Positions 1-5,622 of a stretch of 10,501 nucleotides of DNA are shown piece by piece. Under the pieces are notes generated by a model that did no database searches, was not told the DNA's origin, and worked only from the letters and a program-made list of their open reading frames with translations. Numbering within the stretch: the stretch's first letter is position 1; every line of letters begins with the position of its first letter. Origin of the DNA: Dehalococcoidales bacterium (GTDB taxonomy: Bacteria; Chloroflexota; Dehalococcoidia; E44-bin15); the NCBI GenBank assembly GCA_030615555.1, contig JAUWZB010000020.1, positions 1 through 10,501 on the forward strand, written 5' to 3'. The translations under genes and the position numbers were made by a program.

Positions 1-75
1 CTCATCGTTGTGGTGGCATTATTGGGGGCATTTTTTATCTTCGTGGTGCTCTCTTTCCCCCGCCGCATGCGATAG
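1..75 (+). CDS. C-terminal end of an unidentified membrane protein (partial)
   Basis: Reading frame 1 is open from the window edge to a TAG at 73-75 and gives 24 residues. About 19 are strongly hydrophobic (L-I-V-V-V-A-L-L-G-A-F-F-I-F-V-V-L-S-F), followed by the basic tail PRRMR. This is the usual layout of a terminal membrane helix with a positively charged cytoplasmic end. The gene's start lies outside the window, so its family cannot be named. It converges with the CDP-alcohol phosphatidyltransferase, leaving only 4 bases between the two stop codons and no room for a separate terminator. A chance open frame is possible given the short length, but the helix-plus-basic-tail pattern and the tight fit against the next stop favour a real gene end. 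Confidence 0.5.
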   Translation, partial: LIVVVALLGAFFIFVVLSFPRRMR

Positions 76-79
76 CCTC

Positions 80-736
80 TTACCCCGGCTTGTCCGGCGA
101 TTCCGGCTGCTCCTTTCCGGTTCGCCGCCACACATGGAACAGGCGCTGCATCGCCGTCAGGTTAGTGAGGATAGCCAGACCCCAGAGGGCCACGAAGAGG
201 AGGAAATATTCGATTGGGCTCATCATAAGTCGGCTCACCATAAGTCCTATGGCCAGGGTGAGAATCCTCACCGTTCTCTTCATTATCCCCACATCGGCAT
301 CCAGTCCCATCCCCTCCGCCCTTGCCCTTATGTAGCTAATGAGCATCGAGCCTACGATGATGGCGAAGATGAGCACCATCCCCAGGGTAGCATTCTCTAG
401 GGTAGCACTCTGCTTGGCAAAAAAGATCAGAAGCCCGAAGAGAAGTACCGCCTCGGATAAGCGGTCCAGGGTGGAATCTAGGAGAGCGCCGAACCTGGTG
501 ATCCTCCCGGTGACCCTGGCTACCGCCCCATCGAGGAGGTCGAAAGCCCCAGCAAGGGGAATTAACAAGCCTCCGAGGAGGAAGTGGCCGTCGGAGAGTA
601 ACCAGGCTATGACAACGTTGATCGAGAAGCCTAAAAAGGTCAGGAAGTTGGGCGGTACTCTCGTCCTCGCCAGCACCCGGCCTACGGGCTCAGCAAGGCG
701 ATGTGACCTCGTGCTAATTTCAGAGGGTCGCCACAT
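80..736 (-). CDS. CDP-alcohol phosphatidyltransferase, probable phosphatidylinositol-phosphate synthase
   Basis: Integral membrane enzyme that moves a phosphatidyl group from CDP-diacylglycerol to an alcohol. The family signature D-x2-D-G-x2-A-R-x8-G-x3-D-x3-D is intact at residues 66-91 (D66, D69, G70, A73, R74, G83, D87, D91 counted from the ATG). Several hydrophobic segments follow, then a basic tail. The stretch YIRARAEGMGLDADVGI resembles actinobacterial phosphatidylinositol-phosphate synthases. Together with ino1 and a PimA-like gene in the same operon, this suggests inositol 1-phosphate as acceptor; that specificity is inferred, and glycerol 3-phosphate is the main alternative. I chose the ATG at 736 (218 residues) because GGGGGAG lies just before it. 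A TTG at 757 would add seven residues but sits directly behind a strong hairpin. It is the last gene of the operon, 70 bases after the glycosyltransferase. Confidence 0.85.
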   Translation of the reverse strand: MWRPSEISTRSHRLAEPVGRVLARTRVPPNFLTFLGFSINVVIAWLLSDGHFLLGGLLIPLAGAFDLLDGAVARVTGRITRFGALLDSTLDRLSEAVLLFGLLIFFAKQSATLENATLGMVLIFAIIVGSMLISYIRARAEGMGLDADVGIMKRTVRILTLAIGLMVSRLMMSPIEYFLLFVALWGLAILTNLTAMQRLFHVWRRTGKEQPESPDKPG

Positions 737-759
737 TTCTCCCCCTAGATGTGTCAAAT

Positions 760-780
760 CCCTGGCGCCCTTCGCCAGGG
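760..780 (-). other. Perfect hairpin in the gap between glycosyltransferase and phosphatidyltransferase genes
   Basis: The bases CCCTGGCG (760-767) and CGCCAGGG (773-780) form a perfect 8-bp GC-rich stem with a 5-base loop. It lies in the 70-base gap, about 24 bases upstream of the chosen ATG. On the minus strand it is followed by GATTTGACAC with no U-run, so it is not a standard intrinsic terminator. It could tune expression within the operon, stabilise the upstream mRNA or mark a processing point. Function unknown. Confidence 0.5.
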
Positions 781-806
781 GGCGTTATGATGTTGCCCTT
801 TTAAGG

Positions 807-1919
807 TTATGAGCCGTTGCGCAAGCTCGTATAGTATTCGCTTACCCTTCTGGCGACATTCGGCCAACTGTATTCCTCCACCTTTAGCCTTCCCCTTGCG
901 CCCATCTCTCGGCGCAGGGGTTCATCACCAAGGAGGTGAATAATGGTGTTGGCCAGAGCCTGCTCATCCTGGGGAGGTACCATTAGCCCTTCAACGCCGT
1001 GGCTCATCACGCTAGCATAACCCTCGATCGCTGAAGCCACGATGGGCTTTGCCGCAGCCATGGCTTCCAGCAGAATGATGCCGAAGCTCTCCTCACCGGT
1101 AGCCGGGGTGCAGAAAAGGTCGGCCGTATGATAATATATGGGGAGGTCTTCATTAGGTACATATCCTGTGAAGACTACATCCTCCAGGTTCGCCTTCCTT
1201 ACCAGCTTTTCATATTCTTGGCGCCTCCCGGCTCCCACCACAATGAGCCGAGAGTTGGGCAACTCTCTCTTCACCATTTTATAGGCACCCAGCAAATACC
1301 TCAGCCCTTTACGCTTCTCCAGGCGACCAACGAAGAGGATGTTCCACTTCCCGTCACAGAACCTTTCAATAGGGGGAACCTCAGCGGAGAAGCGCTCTAG
1401 GTCGATGCCGTTGGGGATTATCGTGTACTCGCCGGGGAAATGCTTACTGATGAACTCCATTGCCGGTTTAGAAACGGCGATCTTACCATGGAGCTTTTTA
1501 AACCACCTCGTGACAAAGGGGCTCATTATTCGGTATCCCCTGGGCGTTCTGTGGCAGGCGTGAAAGGTGCCTACATTAATGGTGTTCGATACGCGAAGCG
1601 TAGTAAGGGTTAGGGTGGAGCCCAGTGGCTCATGGAGATGGATGACATCAAACCGTTCCCGCTCTAGGATGGCCCTCAGCGGGGAGGACAACATCGGCGA
1701 TAGGGTGGCCCTGGCGATAGAGCCGCCTGAGGGTACGGGGACAGGCCTACCTATCGGGATGATGTCCCGGCTATCAAGGGAGGCGCTGCTACCAGAATAA
1801 GGGGTGATGATCTTGACATCGTGCCCCATCCTGGTGAACTGCTGGTAGAGGTGGGAGATATGAATAACAACCCCTCCAGGGTAAGCATAATCGTAGGGTG
1901 AAACGAGAGCGATCTTCAT
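807..1919 (-). CDS. GT4-family glycosyltransferase, PimA-like (phosphatidylinositol mannosyltransferase)
   Basis: GT-B fold retaining glycosyltransferase of 370 residues, close to the usual length for mycobacterial PimA. PimA transfers mannose from GDP-mannose to phosphatidylinositol at the inner face of the membrane. Visible features are an N-terminal PGGV loop (14-17), VPSGGSIAR (62-70), HLHEP (94-98), TFH (118-120, matching the PimA catalytic-site His), IPNGID (168-173), the donor-binding GRLEKRKG (198-205), and the E-x7-E motif ESFGIILLE (277-285). The similarity to PimA runs along the whole chain, not just through the general GT4 motifs. Its ATG overlaps the upstream PHP gene's TGA by 4 bases (ATGA), so translation is probably coupled. 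Acceptor and sugar are inferred from this similarity and from the ino1/phosphatidyltransferase context. Other GT4 lipid glycosyltransferases remain possible. Confidence 0.85.
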   Translation of the reverse strand: MKIALVSPYDYAYPGGVVIHISHLYQQFTRMGHDVKIITPYSGSSASLDSRDIIPIGRPVPVPSGGSIARATLSPMLSSPLRAILERERFDVIHLHEPLGSTLTLTTLRVSNTINVGTFHACHRTPRGYRIMSPFVTRWFKKLHGKIAVSKPAMEFISKHFPGEYTIIPNGIDLERFSAEVPPIERFCDGKWNILFVGRLEKRKGLRYLLGAYKMVKRELPNSRLIVVGAGRRQEYEKLVRKANLEDVVFTGYVPNEDLPIYYHTADLFCTPATGEESFGIILLEAMAAAKPIVASAIEGYASVMSHGVEGLMVPPQDEQALANTIIHLLGDEPLRREMGARGRLKVEEYSWPNVARRVSEYYTSLRNGS

Positions 1920-2662
1920 TTAGACTGCTCGAAAAAACTTCTCAGCATCCTGCGAATAGAAAATCCTCCGCTCTTGCGCTGCTGCCTGATGAGTTGAATC
2001 AATCCAACGTCGCTAAGCCTCACTCTGGTGCCATTGCGTGCCAGGGTGGTTCGCTCTAAGAGGCTTCTTCTCAGTTCCTCGGCACTCCGGCCGGGAAACA
2101 GGGTGAGACCGCTACCTACAGCGATCAGGAAGTGTGCATCGCTTCCCCCCGTTTCAGCAAGCCTGTATTTCTCATTAAACCTCCGCGCCTTTCGATTGGA
2201 GATCCACCCCACAATGGTGGAGTTGATCGTTTCGATGCCATCAAAATAGAGATCCGGTTCACTACTGTTGACGATTTTCTCCAGGCTCTGCTGAGTGGCG
2301 CTCTCTGTCAGCCAGCTCATGGGATGAGGCACGATACAAAGGCCACCCTGGGCATGGATTGCCTCGATGGTGTTTCCCAGGGGCTGGAGGCTGGGGACCG
2401 GGCGCTCGATGAAGAAGGCCAGCAGGTGCCCCTCAAGGGTGTTCACCTCCATGCCGATCACTACTTCGAAAGGGTAGCCGCGCTTTGCGGCGAGCTCCCT
2501 CGCCTGGTAGCTGCCCGCAATTTCATCGTGATCGGTGATGGCAATGACATCGAGATCGCCCTGCTCTGCCACGAATTCGAGGATCTCAGGAACACTCGCC
2601 ATACCATCGCACACGCTACTATGGATATGGATATCCGCCGCCCCGTATTCGTTTTCTTTCAG
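1916..2662 (-). CDS. PHP-domain metal-dependent phosphoesterase with apparent CTG start
   Basis: PHP-superfamily hydrolase of the TrpH/YciV-like type, which uses a multi-metal site to cleave phosphoesters. From the CTG at 2660-2662 it has 248 residues with all core motifs: ADIHIHS (D10, H12, H14), D19-G20, ITDH (T43, D44, H45), GMEVN (E72), H79, VPHP (H113), DGIE (144) and GGSDAH (D175, H177). The first ATG/GTG/TTG in frame is the GTG at 2612-2614, which would remove the H-x-H metal ligands. An in-frame TGA at 2705-2707 limits extension. The CTG is preceded by AAGGAG with a 6-base spacer, overlapping the ino1 stop. Its position between Ino1 and PimA-like genes suggests a lipid or inositol phosphate substrate, possibly phosphatidylinositol phosphate. 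This is inferred; nucleotide phosphoesterase or exonuclease activity is equally possible from the family. Confidence 0.85.
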   Translation of the reverse strand: MKENEYGAADIHIHSSVCDGMASVPEILEFVAEQGDLDVIAITDHDEIAGSYQARELAAKRGYPFEVVIGMEVNTLEGHLLAFFIERPVPSLQPLGNTIEAIHAQGGLCIVPHPMSWLTESATQQSLEKIVNSSEPDLYFDGIETINSTIVGWISNRKARRFNEKYRLAETGGSDAHFLIAVGSGLTLFPGRSAEELRRSLLERTTLARNGTRVRLSDVGLIQLIRQQRKSGGFSIRRMLRSFFEQSK

Positions 2663-2674
2663 GGCGTGCTCCTT
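2660..2674 (-). promoter_or_regulatory. Shine-Dalgarno and CTG start deciding the PHP gene's N-terminus
   Basis: On the minus strand the ino1 stop TAA runs directly into a ribosome binding site: AAGGAG (2674-2669), spacer CACGCC, then CTG (2662-2660). Spacing is ideal for initiation. No ATG, GTG or TTG exists in this frame between the upstream TGA (2705-2707) and the essential HIH motif. CTG is therefore the best-supported start, short of a sequencing error. Confidence 0.65.
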
Positions 2675-3749
2675 ACTGGTTTTCTCCAGCGATGAACTCC
2701 TCCGTCATTCTTTTGGCTTCATCGTCCTTATATTGAACAGGGGGCGATTTCATAAAATAGGCGGAGGGCTTAATAAGCGCCCCGCTGATGCCGCGGTCTA
2801 TCGCCAGCTTGCAGCACCTGATGGCATCCACCACCACCCCTGCCGAGTTGGGGCTGTCCCACACCTCAAGCTTTACCTCGATATTGAGGGGGACATCGCC
2901 GAAGGTGCGCCCCTCCATGCGGATGTGGCAAAATTTTCGGTCGCCAAGCCAGGGAACGTAGTCGCTGGGTCCAATGTAGATATTATCCGGTTCCATCTTG
3001 TAGTCTAGTTGTGAGGTTACCGCCTCGGTTTTGGAGATCCTCTTTGACTCTAGCCTCTCCCGCTCCAGCATGTTAAGAAAATCAGTATTGCCGCCGAAGT
3101 TCAGTTGATAGGTTCGCTCCAGCTTGACAGCGCGGTCTCGAAAGAGGTTGGTGAGCACGCGGTGGGTGATAGTGGCCCCAACCTGGCTCTTTATATCGTC
3201 GCCGATTATCGGCAGTCCCCGCTCACTAAACCTGTTCTGCCAGTATTTCTCCCGGGCGATGAAAACGGGGATGCAATTAACGAGGCCACAGCCTGCGGTG
3301 AGCACCTGCTCGATATACCATTTCGTGGCCTCTTCGCTTCCTACAGGGAGGAAGTTGATCGCCACATCGGTCTGGGTTTCTTTGAGGATATCAATAATGT
3401 TTTCTGTGGCGCCCGGGGCTTTGGTGATTACCTGGGAGAGGTATTTGCCCAGCCCGTCATGGGTCATCCCCCGGGACACTTTTACCCCTGTCCGGGGCAC
3501 TTGGCAGAATTTGAAGGTATTATTCGGGGGGGTATAGATCGCCTTGGCAATATCCTTGCCTACCTTATTTTTATCGATATCGAAGGCGGCAACAAAGTTG
3601 ATGTCGCTGATATGATAGCCCCCCAGGTTAACATGCATCAGCCCCGGGACAGGCTCTTTCTCTACTGCGTCACGATAGTAGTAAACGCCTTGCACCAGCG
3701 AGGAGGCGCAATTTCCCACGCCAATTATGGCCACATTTATCTTGCCCAA
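2673..3749 (-). CDS. ino1: myo-Inositol-1-phosphate synthase
   Basis: Cytosolic NAD-dependent lyase/isomerase that converts glucose 6-phosphate to 1L-myo-inositol 1-phosphate, the first step of inositol lipid synthesis. The 358 residues match the compact actinobacterial/archaeal-type Ino1 along the whole length. Landmarks are the NAD-binding VGNCASS (11-17), the LPVGSEEA region (134-141), IIGDDIKSQVGATITHRVL (181-199), GGNTDFLNMLERERL (219-233), GPSD (260-263), the lyase-site KLEVWDSPNSAG (293-304) and the C-terminal YFMKSPP. The start is a TTG with AGGAGA five bases upstream and the glycine-rich loop beginning at the expected distance. It appears to be the first gene of a four-gene minus-strand operon. 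The PHP gene's ribosome binding site overlaps its stop codon. I see no truncation or unusual composition. Confidence 0.97.
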   Translation of the reverse strand: MGKINVAIIGVGNCASSLVQGVYYYRDAVEKEPVPGLMHVNLGGYHISDINFVAAFDIDKNKVGKDIAKAIYTPPNNTFKFCQVPRTGVKVSRGMTHDGLGKYLSQVITKAPGATENIIDILKETQTDVAINFLPVGSEEATKWYIEQVLTAGCGLVNCIPVFIAREKYWQNRFSERGLPIIGDDIKSQVGATITHRVLTNLFRDRAVKLERTYQLNFGGNTDFLNMLERERLESKRISKTEAVTSQLDYKMEPDNIYIGPSDYVPWLGDRKFCHIRMEGRTFGDVPLNIEVKLEVWDSPNSAGVVVDAIRCCKLAIDRGISGALIKPSAYFMKSPPVQYKDDEAKRMTEEFIAGENQ

Positions 3750-3785
3750 ATTTATCTCCTATTCTATAATAGCTTTTTGGAGGTG
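3742..3785 (+). promoter_or_regulatory. Promoter and ribosome binding site of the divergent PHP gene
   Basis: A sigma-70-like promoter is readable: TTGCCC (3742-3747), a 17-base spacer and a perfect TATAAT (3765-3770). It is followed by a strong Shine-Dalgarno GGAGGTG (3779-3785) ahead of the TTG start at 3790. The predicted leader is only about a dozen bases. The -35 overlaps the start codon of ino1 on the other strand, so initiation here may interfere with ino1 expression. On the minus strand the same A/T core reads TATTAT (3772-3767) and may act as a -10 toward ino1, but that would place its start site at the ino1 ribosome binding site and I find no good -35 for it. Confidence 0.55.
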
Positions 3786-3789
3786 AATT

Positions 3790-4455
3790 TTGGTCTACGA
3801 TTTTCACACCCATACCTCGCTCAGCGATGGTTCCCTATCACCTATAGAACTAATCCGGCGCGCCCTGGCAAGGGGTTACAAAGCGATCGCCCTCACCGAC
3901 CACGTCGGAATTGGCTATCTTGATCGAATAATCAGGGAAATCGCTTCAGACTGTGCCCTGGCGCGAGCGCACTGGCCGATTCTCGCGATCCCTGGCGTAG
4001 AGCTTACCCACCTCCCTCCCCAGGCAATCGCCGAGGCCGCAAGGCGGGCCAAAGAGTTGGGGGCCTGGCTGGTGGTAGTTCACGGCGAATCCATCATCGA
4101 ACCTGTAGAGAAGGGCACTAATAAAGCAGCGCTTCAGTGCCCTTATGTTGATATTCTAGCACACCCCGGACTCATTACCTTTGAGGAGGCTGAATTAGCC
4201 GCCACCGCGGGCATCTTTCTTGAGCTCAGCGCCAGAAAAGGACACTCACTCGCTAACAGTCACGTCTCTCAACTGGCACGGCTTGCTGGAGCTAAGCTCC
4301 TCCTCAACTCAGATGCCCATGACGAAACGGACCTACTCACCCCTCCTTTAGCCCGCCAAATTGCCCGAGGGGCTGGCTTGGACGAAAAAGAGAGCGATGA
4401 AATCCTGATCACCAATGTCCAAGCCCTATTGAAAAGGCTACCAGAACAAGGCTGA
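3790..4455 (+). CDS. PHP-domain phosphoesterase, histidinol-phosphatase/RNase P p30-like
   Basis: PHP-superfamily protein of 221 residues, divergent from ino1. Metal-site motifs are complete: DFHTHT (D4, H6, H8), ALTDH (D37, H38), GVELTH (E71, H74), VVHGE (H98, E100), LAHPG (H125), LELSARKGH (E145) and NSDAHD (D175, H177). The arrangement with the VVVHGE segment resembles the archaeal and bacterial proteins usually labelled 'histidinol phosphate phosphatase domain' or RNase P p30-like. No his genes are nearby, so a role in histidine synthesis is not supported here. The TTG start is fixed by GGAGGTG six bases upstream and by the HxH motif falling within the first eight residues. Substrate unknown. 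Its position beside ino1 makes an inositol-phosphate role conceivable, but divergent neighbours need not share a pathway. Confidence 0.85.
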   Translation: MVYDFHTHTSLSDGSLSPIELIRRALARGYKAIALTDHVGIGYLDRIIREIASDCALARAHWPILAIPGVELTHLPPQAIAEAARRAKELGAWLVVVHGESIIEPVEKGTNKAALQCPYVDILAHPGLITFEEAELAATAGIFLELSARKGHSLANSHVSQLARLAGAKLLLNSDAHDETDLLTPPLARQIARGAGLDEKESDEILITNVQALLKRLPEQG

Positions 4456-4470
4456 ACCTAACGCGGCATC

Positions 4471-4503
4471 CTTGCTCCGCCCGATAGCGACCTGGCGGGG
4501 AAG
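4471..4503. terminator. Possible bidirectional hairpin between convergent genes
   Basis: The 54-base gap between the PHP gene (stop 4455) and the converging small gene (stop 4510) holds CTTGCTCCGCC (4471-4481) facing GGCGGGGAAG (4494-4503). They can pair as a stem of about 10 bp with one bulge and one G-T pair, around a 12-base loop. There is no U-run on either side, so an intrinsic terminator is only a weak call; the placement is what suggests the role. Confidence 0.3.
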
Positions 4504-4509
4504 CACCGA

Positions 4510-4650
4510 TTAGGACTTGCCAATGCGGAACACCTTTGTCCCGCATGACGGGCAGACCCCACGGGTCGCTGGCCTGCTGTTCTTTAGGGTAACCCTTTGG
4601 GGATCCTTGATCTCCCTTTTCGCCCTACATTTGAAGCAGTATGCCTGCAT
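4510..4650 (-). CDS. DUF5679-type 46-residue double-CxxC protein
   Basis: Very small protein, MQAYCFKC...CPSCGTKVFRIGKS, with two Cys pairs: C5-x2-C8 near the start and C33-x2-C36 near the end. This is a zinc-ribbon arrangement with a basic, Arg/Lys-rich middle. It matches my memory of the DUF5679 family, common in Dehalococcoidia and of unknown function. Zinc binding, and perhaps nucleic-acid or ribosome contact, is inferred from the Cys pairs and basic charge. The ATG at 4648-4650 has an excellent Shine-Dalgarno, AAAGGAGGTG (4666-4657), eight bases upstream, and its own near-consensus promoter in the gap after truB. It may therefore be well expressed and separately controlled from the nusA-truB operon. 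The gene converges with the plus-strand PHP gene. Confidence 0.85.
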   Translation of the reverse strand: MQAYCFKCRAKREIKDPQRVTLKNSRPATRGVCPSCGTKVFRIGKS

Positions 4651-4677
4651 CCGTGTCACCTCCTTTCAATCCTGTGC

Positions 4678-4706
4678 ACTATAACCGCTATCTAGCTAAG
4701 TGTCAA
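4678..4706 (-). promoter_or_regulatory. Strong sigma-70-type promoter for the DUF5679-type gene
   Basis: On the minus strand TTGACA (4706-4701, consensus -35) is followed after exactly 17 bases by TATAGT (4683-4678, five of six consensus). A start near 4671 leaves a leader of about 20 bases that contains the AAAGGAGGTG ribosome binding site. The spacer holds a small palindrome-like GCTAGATAGC that could be incidental. It lies between the truB stop (4729) and the small gene, so that gene can be transcribed independently. Confidence 0.8.
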
Positions 4707-4728
4707 GTCTTTTTGAAGCTAATTTCCA

Positions 4729-5622
4729 TTATTGCTCACCAGAGAAGACCTTTGCCGGCTGCCACACCCCCTTCTCTGGCAGGAAGCGTAGCACAGCTAG
4801 GAAGCGCCCGTCAAGGGAGTAGGCGCGGCAATGGCCTTTGTCATCACCATTGCCTAAAGCTAAAGGGCGACCGTTTCTAATAGCGTGCTCCTTTTCCTTG
4901 CTCACGATAGCGGCGATCCAGTGCTCCAGCACCACATCCATAGGGTAAAGGAGGTCCTGCCAGTAGTTATGCCGGAAGGAATCCTCAAGCTGGGGAATGG
5001 TGAGGCTATCGTTGATATCGAAGGGTCCACACCTCAGGCGAACCAATCTTCTGAGGTGAGCGCCACAGCCGATGGACTGGCCAAGATCGTGAGCTAGGGA
5101 GCGAATGTAGGTGCCCTTGCCACACTCCACCTCGATAGTGAAAAGGGGAGGCTGCCACTGGAGGAGCTCCAGACGAAAGACCTCAGCCTTTCTTTCTCCC
5201 CTTTCCACCGTGATGCCAGCGCGGGCAAGCTTATAGAGGCGTTCCCCCTGGTGCTTCAGGGCGCTATACATCGGGGGCTTCTGAAGGATGGTGCCCCTAA
5301 GGGAGGGAAACACCCCCTCTACCTGCTCTCTGATAATGTGGGAGGGGTCAACCCTTTGGGTCACCTTCCCTGCCGCATCGTAGGTATCGGTGGATACGCC
5401 CAACTCAATCTCAGCCTGATAGGTTTTATGAGCCGCCACGATGAAGGGGCTCACCCTTGCTGCCTGCCCCAGGCAAATCGGTAACACCCCTGTGGCCCCT
5501 GGGTCCAGGGTGCCGGCGTGCCCGATGTGTCGCTGCCTGCTCCAGCGCCTCACCAGAGCGACAATCTCCAGGGAGGTTTTCCCGGCGGGCTTATTGATGT
5601 TGAGGATCCCGTTAATGCTCAA
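4729..5622 (-). CDS. truB: tRNA pseudouridine(55) synthase TruB
   Basis: Isomerises U55 of the tRNA T-loop to pseudouridine. The 297 residues include the N-terminal GILNINKPAGKTS, the catalytic loop HAGTLDPGATGVLP with nucleophile Asp40, the KPPMYSALKHQGERLY segment (115-130), and the CGKGTYIRSLAHDLG motif of the TruB family. A C-terminal region (about 230-297) with the LDGRFLAVLRF strand pattern fits the PUA-like TruB C-terminal domain. The TTG start at 5620-5622 gives the expected N-terminus of TruB. It overlaps the end of rbfA by 11 bases and has only a weak ribosome binding site, which suggests translation coupled to rbfA. Last gene of the nusA operon. Confidence 0.97.
   Translation of the reverse strand: MSINGILNINKPAGKTSLEIVALVRRWSRQRHIGHAGTLDPGATGVLPICLGQAARVSPFIVAAHKTYQAEIELGVSTDTYDAAGKVTQRVDPSHIIREQVEGVFPSLRGTILQKPPMYSALKHQGERLYKLARAGITVERGERKAEVFRLELLQWQPPLFTIEVECGKGTYIRSLAHDLGQSIGCGAHLRRLVRLRCGPFDINDSLTIPQLEDSFRHNYWQDLLYPMDVVLEHWIAAIVSKEKEHAIRNGRPLALGNGDDKGHCRAYSLDGRFLAVLRFLPEKGVWQPAKVFSGEQ

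Noticed and set aside
734..757. TTGACA at 757-752 as a -35 box for the phosphatidyltransferase gene
   Set aside because: A -10 at 17 bases would fall inside the coding region past the ATG, and no TATAAT-like hexamer is present there.
757..757. TTG at 757 as the phosphatidyltransferase start
   Set aside because: It adds seven residues (MTHLGGE) whose codons include the purine-rich ribosome binding site of the ATG at 736, and it lies against a strong hairpin. The ATG is preferred, though not proven.
2612..2614. GTG at 2612-2614 as the start of the embedded PHP gene
   Set aside because: It would delete the HxH metal-binding motif encoded just upstream, and lacks a convincing ribosome binding site.
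3105..3923. Open frame of 272 codons on the plus strand across ino1 and into the PHP gene
   Set aside because: It is antisense to most of the clearly conserved ino1 gene and then runs out of frame through the start of the plus-strand PHP gene. It shows no recognisable domain and is a typical GC-rich shadow frame.
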